Translations under genes and position numbers: made by a program
Shown: positions 41,667 through 50,739 of the stretch, piece by piece
Layout: each line of letters starts with the position of its first letter
How positions within the stretch are numbered: the stretch's first letter is position 1
The notes under the pieces: model-generated
What the model saw: only the letters and a program-made list of their open reading frames with translations
What the model was told of the DNA's origin: nothing
The model's database searches: none
NCBI RefSeq assembly: GCF_900142385.1
Contig: NZ_FRAQ01000001.1
Coordinates: 1,860,001 to 1,924,000 of the forward strand
Source: Marinobacter antarcticus
GTDB taxonomy: Bacteria; Pseudomonadota; Gammaproteobacteria; Pseudomonadales; Oleiphilaceae
DNA length: 64,000 bases
Direction of reading: 5' to 3'

Positions 41667-41981
41667 GGGAGCGGAAGTGTCCCGGCCGGCGTCTTCAGGC
41701 GTCCGGCCGCGGATATGAAAGGCGAAGGCGAGAATTTCAGCAATAACCCGGTAAAGGTTTTCGGGAATTTCATCGTTCAGGGACAAACGCGCGAGAATGC
41801 CGGCCAGCTCTGCGTTTTCATACAGAGGCACATTGTGCTCTCTGGCGATCCTGATAATCTCATCTGCCAGTTCGTAAGTACCCGTGGCCGTTATGGTCGG
41901 GGCCTTTTCGCCGTCATATTTAAGTGCAACGGCGGCGCTGGAGTTCGAGTTTGAAGAGGAACCTTCGTTTTGTTCTTTCAT
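41652..41981 (-). CDS. FhlB-like protein (FlhB C-terminal domain homologue)
   Basis: A 109-residue protein that corresponds to the C-terminal cytoplasmic domain of FlhB only, without membrane segments. The core AAVALKYDGEKAPTITATGTYELADEIIRIAREHNVPLYENAELAGIL aligns with the FlhB region after the cleavage site (compare flhB residues 276-320). The NPTH motif itself is replaced by a Ser/Asn-rich leader (SSSNSNSS), so it starts about where cleaved FlhB-CC would. FhlB homologues occur in many flagellated bacteria and can partly replace FlhB-CC in substrate switching. The ATG at 41981 overlaps the upstream FliK-like stop (ATGA). Confidence 0.85.
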   Translation of the reverse strand: MKEQNEGSSSNSNSSAAVALKYDGEKAPTITATGTYELADEIIRIAREHNVPLYENAELAGILARLSLNDEIPENLYRVIAEILAFAFHIRGRTPEDAGRDTSAPSVDE

Positions 41982-43336
41982 GCCCGAGTATCCACCAGTC
42001 TGTGCTCCAGCTTCGTTGCCGGGTATAAGGGGCTGCCCCGGCGACATTCGAGGTCGGTGACTTCCAGCCCCAGCTCCGCAAGGCTGCGCCTCAGAAGCGG
42101 CAGCTCTTCGTTGACCTGCTTCAGCGTATCCTGTTTTTCTGCCCATACCCGTGCGCTTACCTCCTGCTGGCGCAGGGCAACCTCGAAATTCAGAGCGCCC
42201 GCCAGTTCCAGATCAATCGCAAGATTAAGTCGCCATTCGCTGATCGCTGCCCACTTTTGGTCACGGCCTTTGGATGCGGGATCCTCTTTGTGCTGCTCTA
42301 TGCGCAGTTGTGCCACTCTGGGCTCGTTCTGAGGCGTTACCCAGGGTAAATCCATTAGCATGGTTGAGGCAGGTGCAGGTGTGTCACCTCCGCCTCTGGC
42401 GGTCAGTATCTGGCTGTGAAGCTGGTTAACCGTAATCCGGTTCAGCATGCCGGCTAACATTCGCAGTGTCTGGCCCACAGATATGGGCTCAGAGCTGCTC
42501 GCAGGCCGCGGTGATGCCAAAGCCTGAGGGAACTGCAGCGGCGCCTGAATCAGCCCCGGGCTGGCCAGCGGCGTGAGACGGTTAAACAACGTTGTCGCGT
42601 CGCCGCTTTGCTCAGCCAGCAGGCCGGTGATCATCCGGCCAAGGGCAAGTTTTAGGTCGGGTAAGGCCGAGGAGGGCGTCTGGGTCAGGCGAGATTCTGC
42701 AAACAGCCCGCTCTCGGCTATCCACTGCCGCATTTGCTGCACTGTGTTGCTTTGCGTGCCGGCACCGGGTGCCAGAGTATTACTGGCAGGCAGCCGCCCA
42801 ATCAGCGTTTCAAGCGCTTGTCGCGCTGCCTCTGGCAACGGCTGCGGGCTGCGTCCTGTGGGAAGCTGGCCGGACGTCAGTTCAGGAACCACGCCCCGGT
42901 TCAGTGCTGTCATCAGTTTTGCCAGGCCGCTGTCCAGGCTTTGCTGCCAGGGCATACGCTGGGCCAGGGCGCGGGAGATGGCGGCTTCTGGCGTGGGTGC
43001 CAGCTTTCCCATCAGTTGCAGCTCATTGCCGGCGCGCATCACTTTTACCCAGTCACCGGTCGTTAGCTCCGTGGCGCCAATGGAGGCACTTACCTGAAGC
43101 GGCTTGCCTCGCACATCGAGCAGGACTTCAGCATTGCCGCCGCCCTGGCGGTTGATGATTTCCGTTACGCGGGCCAGTATGGTTTCCCGGTTCGCGAGCT
43201 GTAGTTGGTCCAGTTGCTGCCGGGCAGACAAAGCCGCTGTTTCACGGCCAGGCTGCCCGGCGTCGTTGGTTTGCGCCGGCCTCGGAGTTGCCGGTGCAGG
43301 GGGAGTAGGGGGCTGTTGACCGCTAGGTAATTTCAT
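41978..43336 (-). CDS. Second FliK-like protein
   Basis: A 452-residue protein starting MKLPSGQQPPTPPAPATP, Pro/Ala/Gln-rich at the N-terminus. Near residue 50 is a folded stretch (EVLLDVRGKPLQVSASIGATELTTGDWVKVMRA). The C-terminal part (about 355-445) resembles a Flg_hook/FliK C-domain (WRLNLAIDLELAGALNFEVALRQQEVSARVWAE). It is coupled to the FhlB-like gene by a 4-base overlap, echoing the FliK-FlhB partnership. The ATG at 43336 is preferred over a TTG at 43360, although no strong ribosome-binding site precedes it. The function in hook-length control or another export event is unproven. Confidence 0.75.
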   Translation of the reverse strand: MKLPSGQQPPTPPAPATPRPAQTNDAGQPGRETAALSARQQLDQLQLANRETILARVTEIINRQGGGNAEVLLDVRGKPLQVSASIGATELTTGDWVKVMRAGNELQLMGKLAPTPEAAISRALAQRMPWQQSLDSGLAKLMTALNRGVVPELTSGQLPTGRSPQPLPEAARQALETLIGRLPASNTLAPGAGTQSNTVQQMRQWIAESGLFAESRLTQTPSSALPDLKLALGRMITGLLAEQSGDATTLFNRLTPLASPGLIQAPLQFPQALASPRPASSSEPISVGQTLRMLAGMLNRITVNQLHSQILTARGGGDTPAPASTMLMDLPWVTPQNEPRVAQLRIEQHKEDPASKGRDQKWAAISEWRLNLAIDLELAGALNFEVALRQQEVSARVWAEKQDTLKQVNEELPLLRRSLAELGLEVTDLECRRGSPLYPATKLEHRLVDTRA

Positions 43337-43383
43337 CGCTGCTGACTTGATACCAGACAAGAGTAATCTGTAGACGCTTTCGT

Positions 43384-43389
43384 TATAAT
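43384..43389 (+). promoter_or_regulatory. -10 element before ccmA
   Basis: A perfect TATAAT lies 72 bp before ccmA in the divergent gap with the FliK-like gene. I see no convincing -35 hexamer at normal spacing, so the promoter would depend on other contacts. Confidence 0.35.
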
Positions 43390-43460
43390 ACGCCGCGCCG
43401 GCAACTATTGTCGTGAATACACCCGATGCGATTGCGCATCGTCCTGATTACGGGGCCCTG

Positions 43461-44102
43461 ATGTCCGAGCCGTTACTACAGGCTGTCGATCTGCAGTGTG
43501 AACGGGACAAGCGGATACTTTTCCGTGAGTTATCCTTCTCCATACTGCCCGGTACGGTAACCCGTGTCGAGGGGCCAAACGGCTCCGGCAAAACGACGCT
43601 ACTGAGAATGTTGGCGGGTCTGAACGATGGGTGGACAGGCGAGCTGAAGTGGTGCGGATCCCCAGTAGACCGTCAGCGGGAAGCGTTTCTCCGGAACATG
43701 CTTTATCTCGGACACCGCCCGGGTATCAAACCCCTGCTTACTCCACTGGAAAACCTCCGGGCCTTGATGGCCGGTCGTAGTCCGGTGTCTGATGCGGCAT
43801 TGAGCCAGGCGCTGCAAGGTACCGGCCTGGCAGGCTATGAAAATGTACCTTGTCGCAATCTGTCTGCCGGCCAGCAGCGCAGAGTTGCTTTGGCACGCCT
43901 GCTGATTGCCGATGAACCCCTGTGGCTGCTCGATGAAGTGTTTACTGCCATCGACGCAGATGGCGTAAAAGCGCTCGAGGCGCTTATACAGCAGCGGGCA
44001 GCTGAAGGGGGCGCCGTGCTTGTTACGACTCACCATGATCTGGCATTGCCAGGCATGCATAGACTGGTTCTTGGCGCGGGAGGCGTGTCTGATGAACGCT
44101 GA
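43461..44102 (+). CDS. ccmA: CcmA, haem-exporter ATPase subunit
   Basis: A 213-residue ABC ATPase with Walker A GPNGSGKTTLL (about 38-48), signature NLSAGQQRRVALARLL, and Walker B PLWLLDEVFTAID. With CcmB it releases holo-CcmE from CcmC during cytochrome c maturation. The ATG at 43461 matches family length; a GTG at 43413 would add 16 residues. The 3' end overlaps ccmB by 11 bases. It is the first gene of ccmABCDEFGHI. Confidence 0.95.
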   Translation: MSEPLLQAVDLQCERDKRILFRELSFSILPGTVTRVEGPNGSGKTTLLRMLAGLNDGWTGELKWCGSPVDRQREAFLRNMLYLGHRPGIKPLLTPLENLRALMAGRSPVSDAALSQALQGTGLAGYENVPCRNLSAGQQRRVALARLLIADEPLWLLDEVFTAIDADGVKALEALIQQRAAEGGAVLVTTHHDLALPGMHRLVLGAGGVSDER

Positions 44103-44817
44103 AGCCCGACCGGCGGTTAGGCTTGCCAGTAGCAGTGTTGGTGCGCTGGCTGCAATGAAAGGCGTTTTTGCTCGGGATATGAAGGTAGCATTCCGGCAGC
44201 GCCAGGATCTGCTCAACCCGCTGTTGTTTTTCGTTATGGTTGTTACTCTGTTTCCGCTCGGAGTCAGCCCGGAAGTCTCATTTTTGCAAGAAGCGGGAGC
44301 TGGTATTCTCTGGGTAGCGGCGCTGCTTTCGGTATTGTTGTCGCTGGATCATCTGTTCCGCCATGATTTTGACGATGGCACGCTCGAGCAGCTCGTGCTC
44401 CAGCCCCAGCCCCTGTTTCTGCTGATTCTGGCAAAAACCATGGCGCACTGGATGCTGACTGGGCTGCCTCTGGTCTTGCTGACACCTGTTCTTGGTGTAA
44501 TGGTGCACCTTGACGGGAACTCCATCGCGATTTTGTGTCTAACGCTGCTGATTGGTACGCCGGTACTGAGTTTGATTGGCGCCATTGGCGCTGCGCTGAC
44601 CCTTGGATTGCGTTCGGCAGGTGTGCTCTTGTCCCTGCTGATCATTCCACTGTACATTCCTGTGCTGATTTTTGGCACAGGCACCGTTGCGGTAGCAGCG
44701 GATGGTGCGGCTGTGGGAGCCTATCTGGCTCTGATGGGGGCCTTCCTGATGCTGTCGCTGACACTGGCGCCTTTTGCGGCGGCAGCAGCGTTGAGAATCA
44801 GTTTGTCGAATGGGTAA
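44092..44817 (+). CDS. ccmB: CcmB, haem-exporter membrane subunit
   Basis: A 241-residue inner-membrane protein with six hydrophobic helices from about residue 43 on (LLNPLLFFVMVVTLFPLGVSPE is the family opening). It pairs with CcmA. The start at 44092 lies inside ccmA; earlier in-frame ATGs are inside the CcmA reading frame. The N-terminus is about 20 residues longer than in E. coli CcmB (220). Confidence 0.95.
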   Translation: MNAEARPAVRLASSSVGALAAMKGVFARDMKVAFRQRQDLLNPLLFFVMVVTLFPLGVSPEVSFLQEAGAGILWVAALLSVLLSLDHLFRHDFDDGTLEQLVLQPQPLFLLILAKTMAHWMLTGLPLVLLTPVLGVMVHLDGNSIAILCLTLLIGTPVLSLIGAIGAALTLGLRSAGVLLSLLIIPLYIPVLIFGTGTVAVAADGAAVGAYLALMGAFLMLSLTLAPFAAAAALRISLSNG

Positions 44818-44849
44818 AACAAGGTAAACGGTAGGACGGTGACCATCTG

Positions 44850-45593
44850 ATGTGGCAAATTTTTCACAAACTGGGTTCCCCAAAATGGTTTTTCGGGATA
44901 GCCACCCGGCTTATGCCCTGGCTGCTGGTGGGCGGCACATTGCTGCTTATGGCCGGGGTGATCTGGGGCCTGGTGTTTGCACCCAAGGATTACCTTCAGG
45001 GCAACAGCTATCGGATTATATTTATTCATGTTCCAACGGCGTTTATGGCGCAGTCGGTATATATCATGATGGCGTCCGCGGCCGTTGTGACACTGGTCTG
45101 GCGAATGAAGCTGGCCGATGTGTTCGTCAAGGCGGTTGCCCCGGTAGGGTTGGTTCTCACGTTTCTGGCACTGTTTACCGGCGCGGTCTGGGGTAAACCG
45201 ACCTGGGGTACCTGGTGGATTTGGGATGCCCGGCTGACCTCCATGCTGATACTGCTGTTTCTATATGGTGGTGTTATTGCACTGGATCGCGCTATTAATG
45301 ATGAGAAGTCAGCCGCCCGCGCGGTTGCCGTGCTGGTGCTGGTAGGGGTAGTGAATATCCCCATTATCAAATACTCCGTGGAATGGTGGAATACACTGCA
45401 TCAACCTGCGACATTCAAACTCACAGAAAAACCGTCCATGCCGGCGGAGATGTGGGTGCCGCTGCTGCTGTCAGTGCTGGGCCTGTATCTGATATTTGGC
45501 TGGCTGGCCTGCGTTCGTATGCAGACAGAGATTCTGTCCCGGGAGCAGCGTACTCGCTGGGTAAAAGAATTCGTAATGAAAGGAAGGGTCTGA
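44850..45593 (+). CDS. ccmC: CcmC, haem handling protein
   Basis: A 247-residue inner-membrane protein with six transmembrane helices and the tryptophan-rich WWD segment ([23 protein letters not shown], about 112-134) that presents haem to CcmE. The axial-ligand histidine before it is in [10 protein letters not shown] (about residue 61). It is 32 bp after ccmB and three bases before ccmD. Confidence 0.96.
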   Translation: MWQIFHKLGSPKWFFGIATRLMPWLLVGGTLLLMAGVIWGLVFAPKDYLQGNSYRIIFIHVPTAFMAQSVYIMMASAAVVTLVWRMKLADVFVKAVAPVGLVLTFLALFTGAVWGKPTWGTWWIWDARLTSMLILLFLYGGVIALDRAINDEKSAARAVAVLVLVGVVNIPIIKYSVEWWNTLHQPATFKLTEKPSMPAEMWVPLLLSVLGLYLIFGWLACVRMQTEILSREQRTRWVKEFVMKGRV

Positions 45594-45596
45594 CCA

Positions 45597-45836
45597 ATGG
45601 CATTTGATTCCTTTTCTGCCTTTATCACGATGGAAGGCCACGGCCCTTATGTGTGGGCCAGTTACGCTGTGTTTTTCGTACTGATGGTAATGATGATGAT
45701 CTTGTCGGTGCGGAGCAGGAAAGCGATTATCGAATCCTGCCGTCGCGGTTATGAGTTTCAGGCCGACAAGAGTAAAGTGACGACGGCGCCGACACCTTCT
45801 GCGTCGTTCGCGCGCGTGAACGTTTCCCAAGACTGA
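45597..45836 (+). CDS. ccmD: CcmD, small CcmABC-associated membrane protein
   Basis: A 79-residue protein with one transmembrane helix (about 18-38, YVWASYAVFFVLMVMMMILSV) followed by a basic cytoplasmic segment (RSRKAIIESCRRGYEF). It stabilises the CcmC-CcmE complex. The family tyrosine in the helix region (YVWASYA) is present. It lies three bases after ccmC. Confidence 0.9.
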   Translation: MAFDSFSAFITMEGHGPYVWASYAVFFVLMVMMMILSVRSRKAIIESCRRGYEFQADKSKVTTAPTPSASFARVNVSQD

Positions 45837-45845
45837 CTGACAGGT

Positions 45846-46322
45846 ATGTACATGCATCCGATCCGTAAAAAGCGGCTGACCATTGTTCTGTTTCTTCTGG
45901 CAGGACTCTCCATTGCGGTGGCGCTGACAACCTATGCGCTGCGCCAGAACATCAACCTGTTTTACGACCCAAGCCAGATTTCCGCCGGGGAGGCGCCGGT
46001 TGATGTGCGAATCCGCGCTGGCGGCATGGTGGAAGAAGGCTCGGTCAGGCGGGATCCGGAAACCCTGAAAGTGGAATTCCTGGTAACCGACTTTAATGCC
46101 TCGGTGCCTGTTGAGTACGTTGGTATCCTGCCGGATCTGTTTGCGGAAGGGCAGGGCATTGTTGCCATGGGCCGGCTTAACAACAAAGGCCGCTTTGTTG
46201 CAGATCAGGTTCTGGCCAAGCACGATGAAAACTATATGCCCCCGGAAGTTGCCGATGCACTGGAAAAGGCCGCCCAAAACAAGAGTGAGGCCGCGGCTGG
46301 CAGTGTCGCGCCCGCAACCTGA
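45846..46322 (+). CDS. ccmE: CcmE, periplasmic haem chaperone
   Basis: A 158-residue protein with an N-terminal membrane anchor (about 10-30) and a periplasmic OB-fold. The covalent haem-binding histidine is His126 in [14 protein letters not shown], followed by the tyrosine that ligates haem iron. It carries haem from CcmC to CcmF. Start could be the ATG at 45846 or 45852; the charged MHPIRKKR opening fits either. Confidence 0.96.
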   Translation: MYMHPIRKKRLTIVLFLLAGLSIAVALTTYALRQNINLFYDPSQISAGEAPVDVRIRAGGMVEEGSVRRDPETLKVEFLVTDFNASVPVEYVGILPDLFAEGQGIVAMGRLNNKGRFVADQVLAKHDENYMPPEVADALEKAAQNKSEAAAGSVAPAT

Positions 46323-46365
46323 TTAAACACACCACACCCGACAGCATGATTCCTGGAGAGCTTTG

Positions 46366-48369
46366 ATGTATCCCGAACTCGGACAGCTTGCACTGATACT
46401 CGCGCTGTTGCTGGCAGTGCTTCTTTCGGTTGTACCCCTTGTTGGCTCACTCACCGGCCGGGAGAACCTTCAGGCGTTTGCCAGGCCTCTGGCGGCGGGC
46501 ATGTTCGTTTTTGTCGGGCTGGCTTTTGCTGTGCTTACCCATGCCTTTATGACAGACGATTTCTCGGTAGCCTACGTCGCTAACAACAGTAACAGCATGT
46601 TGCCCTGGTACTTCAAGTTCAGCGCAGTCTGGGGCGGCCACGAAGGCTCGCTGCTGCTGTGGATACTGATGCTGACGGGCTGGACTCTGGCAGTCGCCAT
46701 TTTCAGCCGCCGTTTGCCATCAGTGATGATTTCACAGGTGCTGTCAGTTCTTGGCATGGTCAGTGTCGGGTTCATGCTCTTTATTGTTGTTACATCGAAC
46801 CCCTTTGACCGTTTGCTGCCCAATGTGCCGGCTGATGGTGCGGACTTGAACCCGCTGTTACAGGACTTCGGGCTGATCATTCATCCGCCTATGCTTTACA
46901 TGGGCTATGTTGGCTTTGCCGTGGCGTTTGCGTTTGCCATTGCCGCTTTGATCAACGGTCGCCTGGACGCCGCCTGGGCCAGATGGTCACGGCCCTGGAC
47001 CACCGTTGCCTGGGCATTTCTCTCCGTCGGTATCGCCCTCGGAAGCTGGTGGGCTTACTACGAGCTCGGCTGGGGCGGGTGGTGGTTCTGGGATCCGGTT
47101 GAGAACGCTTCCCTGTTGCCATGGTTGTCCGGGACGGCGTTGATGCACTCACTGGCAGTGACAGAAAAACGCGGTGTCTTCAAAAGCTGGACGGTATTGC
47201 TGGCGATTGTCACCTTTGCACTGAGCCTGCTGGGCACCTTCCTGGTTCGCTCTGGCGTGCTTACCTCGGTCCACGCCTTTGCATCCGACCCAGAGCGCGG
47301 CACCTTTCTGCTTGTTTTGCTGGCATTCACTATTTTGGCGAGCCTGGTGCTCTATGCATTCAGGGCGCCGGTAGTTCACGTACGCTCCCACTATGGTTCT
47401 CTGTCGCGGGAAATATTCCTGCTGCTGAACAACGTATTGCTGGTTTCAGCAACGCTGCTGGTAGCGGTTGGTACCCTGTACCCGCTGGTTCTTGATTTTT
47501 TCGATCTCGGCAAAATCTCCATTGGCGAGCCGTTCTTTAATCTCACCTTCAGCCCTCTGGCTGTGGCGGCCGGCCTTCTGATGGGCGTCGGCATCTTTTC
47601 CCGCTGGAAGAAAACAGATGCCGGCTGGCTTGCGCGTAAGCTGTTGTGGCCTCTGGCGGTCAGTATACTGATCAGCACGGCGGTCATGGTCGGTTATGGC
47701 GGGTTCACTCCCTGGGCCTTCCTAGGTGTATTTACAGCAGTCTGGGTAACTACGGCGACGTTCTGGGATCTGTGGGACAAGTCCTCCTCCAGAAAGGGGC
47801 GCATCCACGGCCTCAGGCGCCAGTCTCGCAGTTACTACGGCATGGTGCTTGGGCATCTTGGCCTGGCCATCACCATGGCCGGTGCAACGATTGTATCGAA
47901 CTACGGCATCGAGCGTGATGTGCGTATGGTGCCAGGCGATGTCGCCGAGGTTGGTGACTATCAGTTTCGCTTTATGGATATCGGTGAGCGGCGCGGCCAG
48001 AACTTCACCGCCCAGTACGCCAGTTTTGAGGTCATGATGGACGGCAAACCTGTCGCCGAACTGCATCCCGAAAAGCGTCAGTACGCGGTGGGGATGAGTG
48101 TTATGACCGAAGCGGATATTGATGCCGGCTTGTTCAGGGATATCTTTATCGCCGTAGGTGAGCGGATTTCTGATAACGCCTGGGCCATCCGGCTCCAGTA
48201 CAAGCCGCTGATCCGATGGCTGTGGCTGGGGGCCCTGTTTATGGCTGCCGGTGGCTTCCTGGCTGTGTCGGATCGTCGCTACCGGATCCGTGAACGGGTT
48301 GCTGAACCCTCAGCTACTTCTTCGCTTGCGCAGACTGATGCCCAAGGCACAGCCGGAGCGATTTCATGA
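46366..48369 (+). CDS. ccmF: CcmF, cytochrome c haem lyase subunit
   Basis: A 667-residue polytopic membrane protein. The WWD domain is at about 228-255 (WWAYYELGWGGWWFWDPVENAS), with histidine ligands in HPPMLYMGYVGF and in later conserved loops. A large periplasmic loop precedes the last helix. With CcmH/CcmI it attaches haem to the CXXCH of apocytochromes. The ATG at 46366, behind TGGAGAG, is used. It overlaps ccmG by 4 bases. Confidence 0.96.
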   Translation: MYPELGQLALILALLLAVLLSVVPLVGSLTGRENLQAFARPLAAGMFVFVGLAFAVLTHAFMTDDFSVAYVANNSNSMLPWYFKFSAVWGGHEGSLLLWILMLTGWTLAVAIFSRRLPSVMISQVLSVLGMVSVGFMLFIVVTSNPFDRLLPNVPADGADLNPLLQDFGLIIHPPMLYMGYVGFAVAFAFAIAALINGRLDAAWARWSRPWTTVAWAFLSVGIALGSWWAYYELGWGGWWFWDPVENASLLPWLSGTALMHSLAVTEKRGVFKSWTVLLAIVTFALSLLGTFLVRSGVLTSVHAFASDPERGTFLLVLLAFTILASLVLYAFRAPVVHVRSHYGSLSREIFLLLNNVLLVSATLLVAVGTLYPLVLDFFDLGKISIGEPFFNLTFSPLAVAAGLLMGVGIFSRWKKTDAGWLARKLLWPLAVSILISTAVMVGYGGFTPWAFLGVFTAVWVTTATFWDLWDKSSSRKGRIHGLRRQSRSYYGMVLGHLGLAITMAGATIVSNYGIERDVRMVPGDVAEVGDYQFRFMDIGERRGQNFTAQYASFEVMMDGKPVAELHPEKRQYAVGMSVMTEADIDAGLFRDIFIAVGERISDNAWAIRLQYKPLIRWLWLGALFMAAGGFLAVSDRRYRIRERVAEPSATSSLAQTDAQGTAGAIS

Positions 48370-48902
48370 AGCGACTTTTGCTGTTCCTGCCCTTGCTGGT
48401 GGCAGTTATATTGGGTGTTGTTCTGTTTGCCGGTATTGGCAAGGATCCGACCAAGCTCGAGTCCGTGCTGGTTGGAAAGCCGGTTCCGGCGTTCAGCCTC
48501 AGGAGCCTTAAAAACCCTGAAAGCAATCTTGATGAGAGCCTGTTCCGGGGTGAGGTTACTTTGCTGAACGTTTGGGGCACCTGGTGCCCTTCCTGCCGCG
48601 ACGAGCATGCCGACCTGATGTGGCTTGCCCGGGAAAAGAAGGTTGCGATCATCGGGCTGAACTACAAGGATAACCGCGACGATGCTCTGGTCTGGCTGGA
48701 CAGGCTGGGCGACCCATACCGTTCGGTTATCTATGACCCCAAAGGCACGCTGGGTTTTGATCTGGGCGTTTATGGCGCACCGGAAACCTTTGTCATTGAT
48801 GCCGCCGGTGTTGTGCGTTATCGCCATGTAGGTGTGATTAACGCCGAGGTATGGGAGCAGGTTCTGTTGCCGGTGATTAACGACGCGCGGGAGAACGGCT
48901 GA
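48366..48902 (+). CDS. ccmG: CcmG (DsbE), thioredoxin-like reductase of apocytochrome c
   Basis: A 178-residue protein with an N-terminal membrane anchor (about 4-24) and a periplasmic thioredoxin fold. The active site is WCPSC (Cys74 and Cys77) in LNVWGTWCPSCRDEH, with the cis-proline in VYGAPETFVID. It keeps apocytochrome thiols reduced, receiving electrons from a CcdA/DsbD-type protein not seen here. It overlaps ccmF and abuts ccmH (one-base overlap). Confidence 0.96.
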   Translation: MKRLLLFLPLLVAVILGVVLFAGIGKDPTKLESVLVGKPVPAFSLRSLKNPESNLDESLFRGEVTLLNVWGTWCPSCRDEHADLMWLAREKKVAIIGLNYKDNRDDALVWLDRLGDPYRSVIYDPKGTLGFDLGVYGAPETFVIDAAGVVRYRHVGVINAEVWEQVLLPVINDARENG

Positions 48903-49381
48903 TGCTCCGTATTATCTGTTTTCTTATGGTGATAATGGCACCCGGACTGTCCGTTGCGGATGTGGCGGCCGTCTATGATTTTGATAGCCGTAGCGAAGAG
49001 CAGCGTTATCAGAATCTGATTGCAGAACTGCGGTGCCCCAAGTGTCAGAACCAGAACATTGCGGATTCAAATTCGCCTATTTCCAAGGATATGAGAAATG
49101 CTGTCTATCAGATGATGCTGGATGGCGCCAGCAACGAGGAAATAGTCGAATCTCTGGTGGGCCGCTTTGGTGAGTTCGTGAAATACAAGCCTGACCTGGA
49201 CAGCCGTACGTTCATGCTATGGGCAACACCTGCGATTGCGGTTCTGGGCGGCCTCCTTGTGGTCGCCGGGGTTGCTGTACGCTCCCGCAGGGCCGGTAAA
49301 ACAGAGCCGGCCCTGAGCACCGAAGAGCAGGCCCGGATTGATAAAATGCTCGCGGAACGGACGCAGAACGGCAACGATTAA
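48902..49381 (+). CDS. ccmH: CcmH, apocytochrome thiol-disulfide protein
   Basis: A 159-residue CcmH of the short type. A signal peptide (about 1-19, ending LSVAD), the LRCPKCQ motif with Cys45 and Cys48, and a C-terminal transmembrane helix (about 104-124) are visible. It reduces or holds the apocytochrome CXXCH thiols next to CcmF. The TPR part found fused in E. coli CcmH is separate here as ccmI, 80 bp downstream. Confidence 0.95.
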   Translation: MLRIICFLMVIMAPGLSVADVAAVYDFDSRSEEQRYQNLIAELRCPKCQNQNIADSNSPISKDMRNAVYQMMLDGASNEEIVESLVGRFGEFVKYKPDLDSRTFMLWATPAIAVLGGLLVVAGVAVRSRRAGKTEPALSTEEQARIDKMLAERTQNGND

Positions 49382-49461
49382 CCTGCATGCAGAGCAAGCG
49401 CGCCTAGTTTCGCAGCAACATACACCGCTTTATTCATTTTTGAACCTGTGACGATATCTCC

Positions 49462-50736
49462 ATGACCGAAACTTTCTGGATTGCCGCAACGGTACTGATC
49501 ATTCTTGCCCTGGCATTTGTACTTTACCCCGTGCTGTTCCATCGTCGGGGCGACCGGCAGCAGACAGATCTCCGAAATCAGAACCTGATGGCCTATCGCA
49601 GCCGGATGGCGGAGCTGGAAAAAGAGCATCAGGCGGGCATTATCGATGATGAAAGCCATCGACAACTCCGGGACGAACTTGCCGGCGCCATGCTGGACGA
49701 CGTTCCGGAGAACGAAGCTCCCGCAAAAACAGTTCCGGGCCGCAAAGCCGCCATGGCGGTTGGCCTGTTATCAATACTTCTGATTCCTGCAGCCACGGTT
49801 CTGCTCTACGAAGAGTGGGGGGCGATGGACAGCGTTGAAGCTTTCGTTGCAATGCAGGAACTGGGCAGTTCGGATGATGCTCGGGCAGCGAAGATGAATG
49901 AACTGACGCAGCAATTGCGTACGCGCCTGGAGGCCAGCCCGGACAACCCGGACGGCTGGGCCATGCTGGGCCAGACGTATATGCGTCTGGAGCGTTACGA
50001 TGACGCGGCCTGGGCATTCCGGGAACTGGCTGACAGCGTCAGTTCCGATGACGGATCCCGGGCTGTAGCTCTAGGCCTGTCTGCTCAGGCACAGTTTTTT
50101 CGCAGCCAGGGCGCCATGACCGACGGCGTAACATCGGCGATTGAAGAGGCCATGGCATTGAACCCCGACGAGGTTAACTCGCTTGGGCTGCTGGGAATCC
50201 ATGCGTTCAGCCAGGGCAACTATCGTGAGGCGATCGCTTACTGGGAGCGTATCGAGACGGTCGCACCTGATCATCCACAGCTGGCTTCGATTCAGGGCGG
50301 CATAAAAGAGGCGTACACGCGCCTCGGCGAACAGCCGCCAGCAACAAATGAGGGATCCGTCTCGCAGGCTGGAGGTTTGGGTGTAAGCGTTCGGGTAACG
50401 CTCGATGAGGCATTTCGGCAGGATGTCCCGGACGATACCACGCTGTTTCTCTTTGCCCGTGCTGCCAATACTCAGGGGGGGCCGCCCCTGGCCGTTGTCA
50501 GATTGACGGCGGGCGACCTGCCCGTTGAGATTCGTTTGGATGACAGTCATTCGATGGCGCCGCAAGCGGTTATATCTGGCGCAGAAGAAGTGGTTGTGAC
50601 CGCCCGCCTGACACGCTCAGGCAACATCAACGCGCAGTCTGGGGACTGGCAGGGCCGCACAGATTCTCCCGTTGCAGTTACTGAAGATCAGGGGGCGCCG
50701 ATAGCGCTGGTTATTGACCAGCAGCTGATTAACTGA
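49462..50736 (+). CDS. ccmI: CcmI (CycH), TPR chaperone for apocytochrome c
   Basis: A 424-residue protein with two N-terminal transmembrane helices (about 3-22 and 95-115) separated by a coiled cytoplasmic loop, then TPR repeats in the periplasm (about 150-280, such as DGWAMLGQTYMRLERYDDAAWAF) and a beta-rich C-terminal domain (about 300-424). It captures the C-terminal helix of apocytochromes for CcmF/H. It ends the ccm operon and converges with batD three bases away. Confidence 0.93.
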   Translation: MTETFWIAATVLIILALAFVLYPVLFHRRGDRQQTDLRNQNLMAYRSRMAELEKEHQAGIIDDESHRQLRDELAGAMLDDVPENEAPAKTVPGRKAAMAVGLLSILLIPAATVLLYEEWGAMDSVEAFVAMQELGSSDDARAAKMNELTQQLRTRLEASPDNPDGWAMLGQTYMRLERYDDAAWAFRELADSVSSDDGSRAVALGLSAQAQFFRSQGAMTDGVTSAIEEAMALNPDEVNSLGLLGIHAFSQGNYREAIAYWERIETVAPDHPQLASIQGGIKEAYTRLGEQPPATNEGSVSQAGGLGVSVRVTLDEAFRQDVPDDTTLFLFARAANTQGGPPLAVVRLTAGDLPVEIRLDDSHSMAPQAVISGAEEVVVTARLTRSGNINAQSGDWQGRTDSPVAVTEDQGAPIALVIDQQLIN

Positions 50737-50739
50737 GCG

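Noticed and set aside
41982..42146. 55-residue N-terminal extension of the FhlB-like protein
   Set aside because: It is an out-of-frame reading of the overlapping FliK-like gene; the ATG at 41981 forms the usual 4-base overlap.
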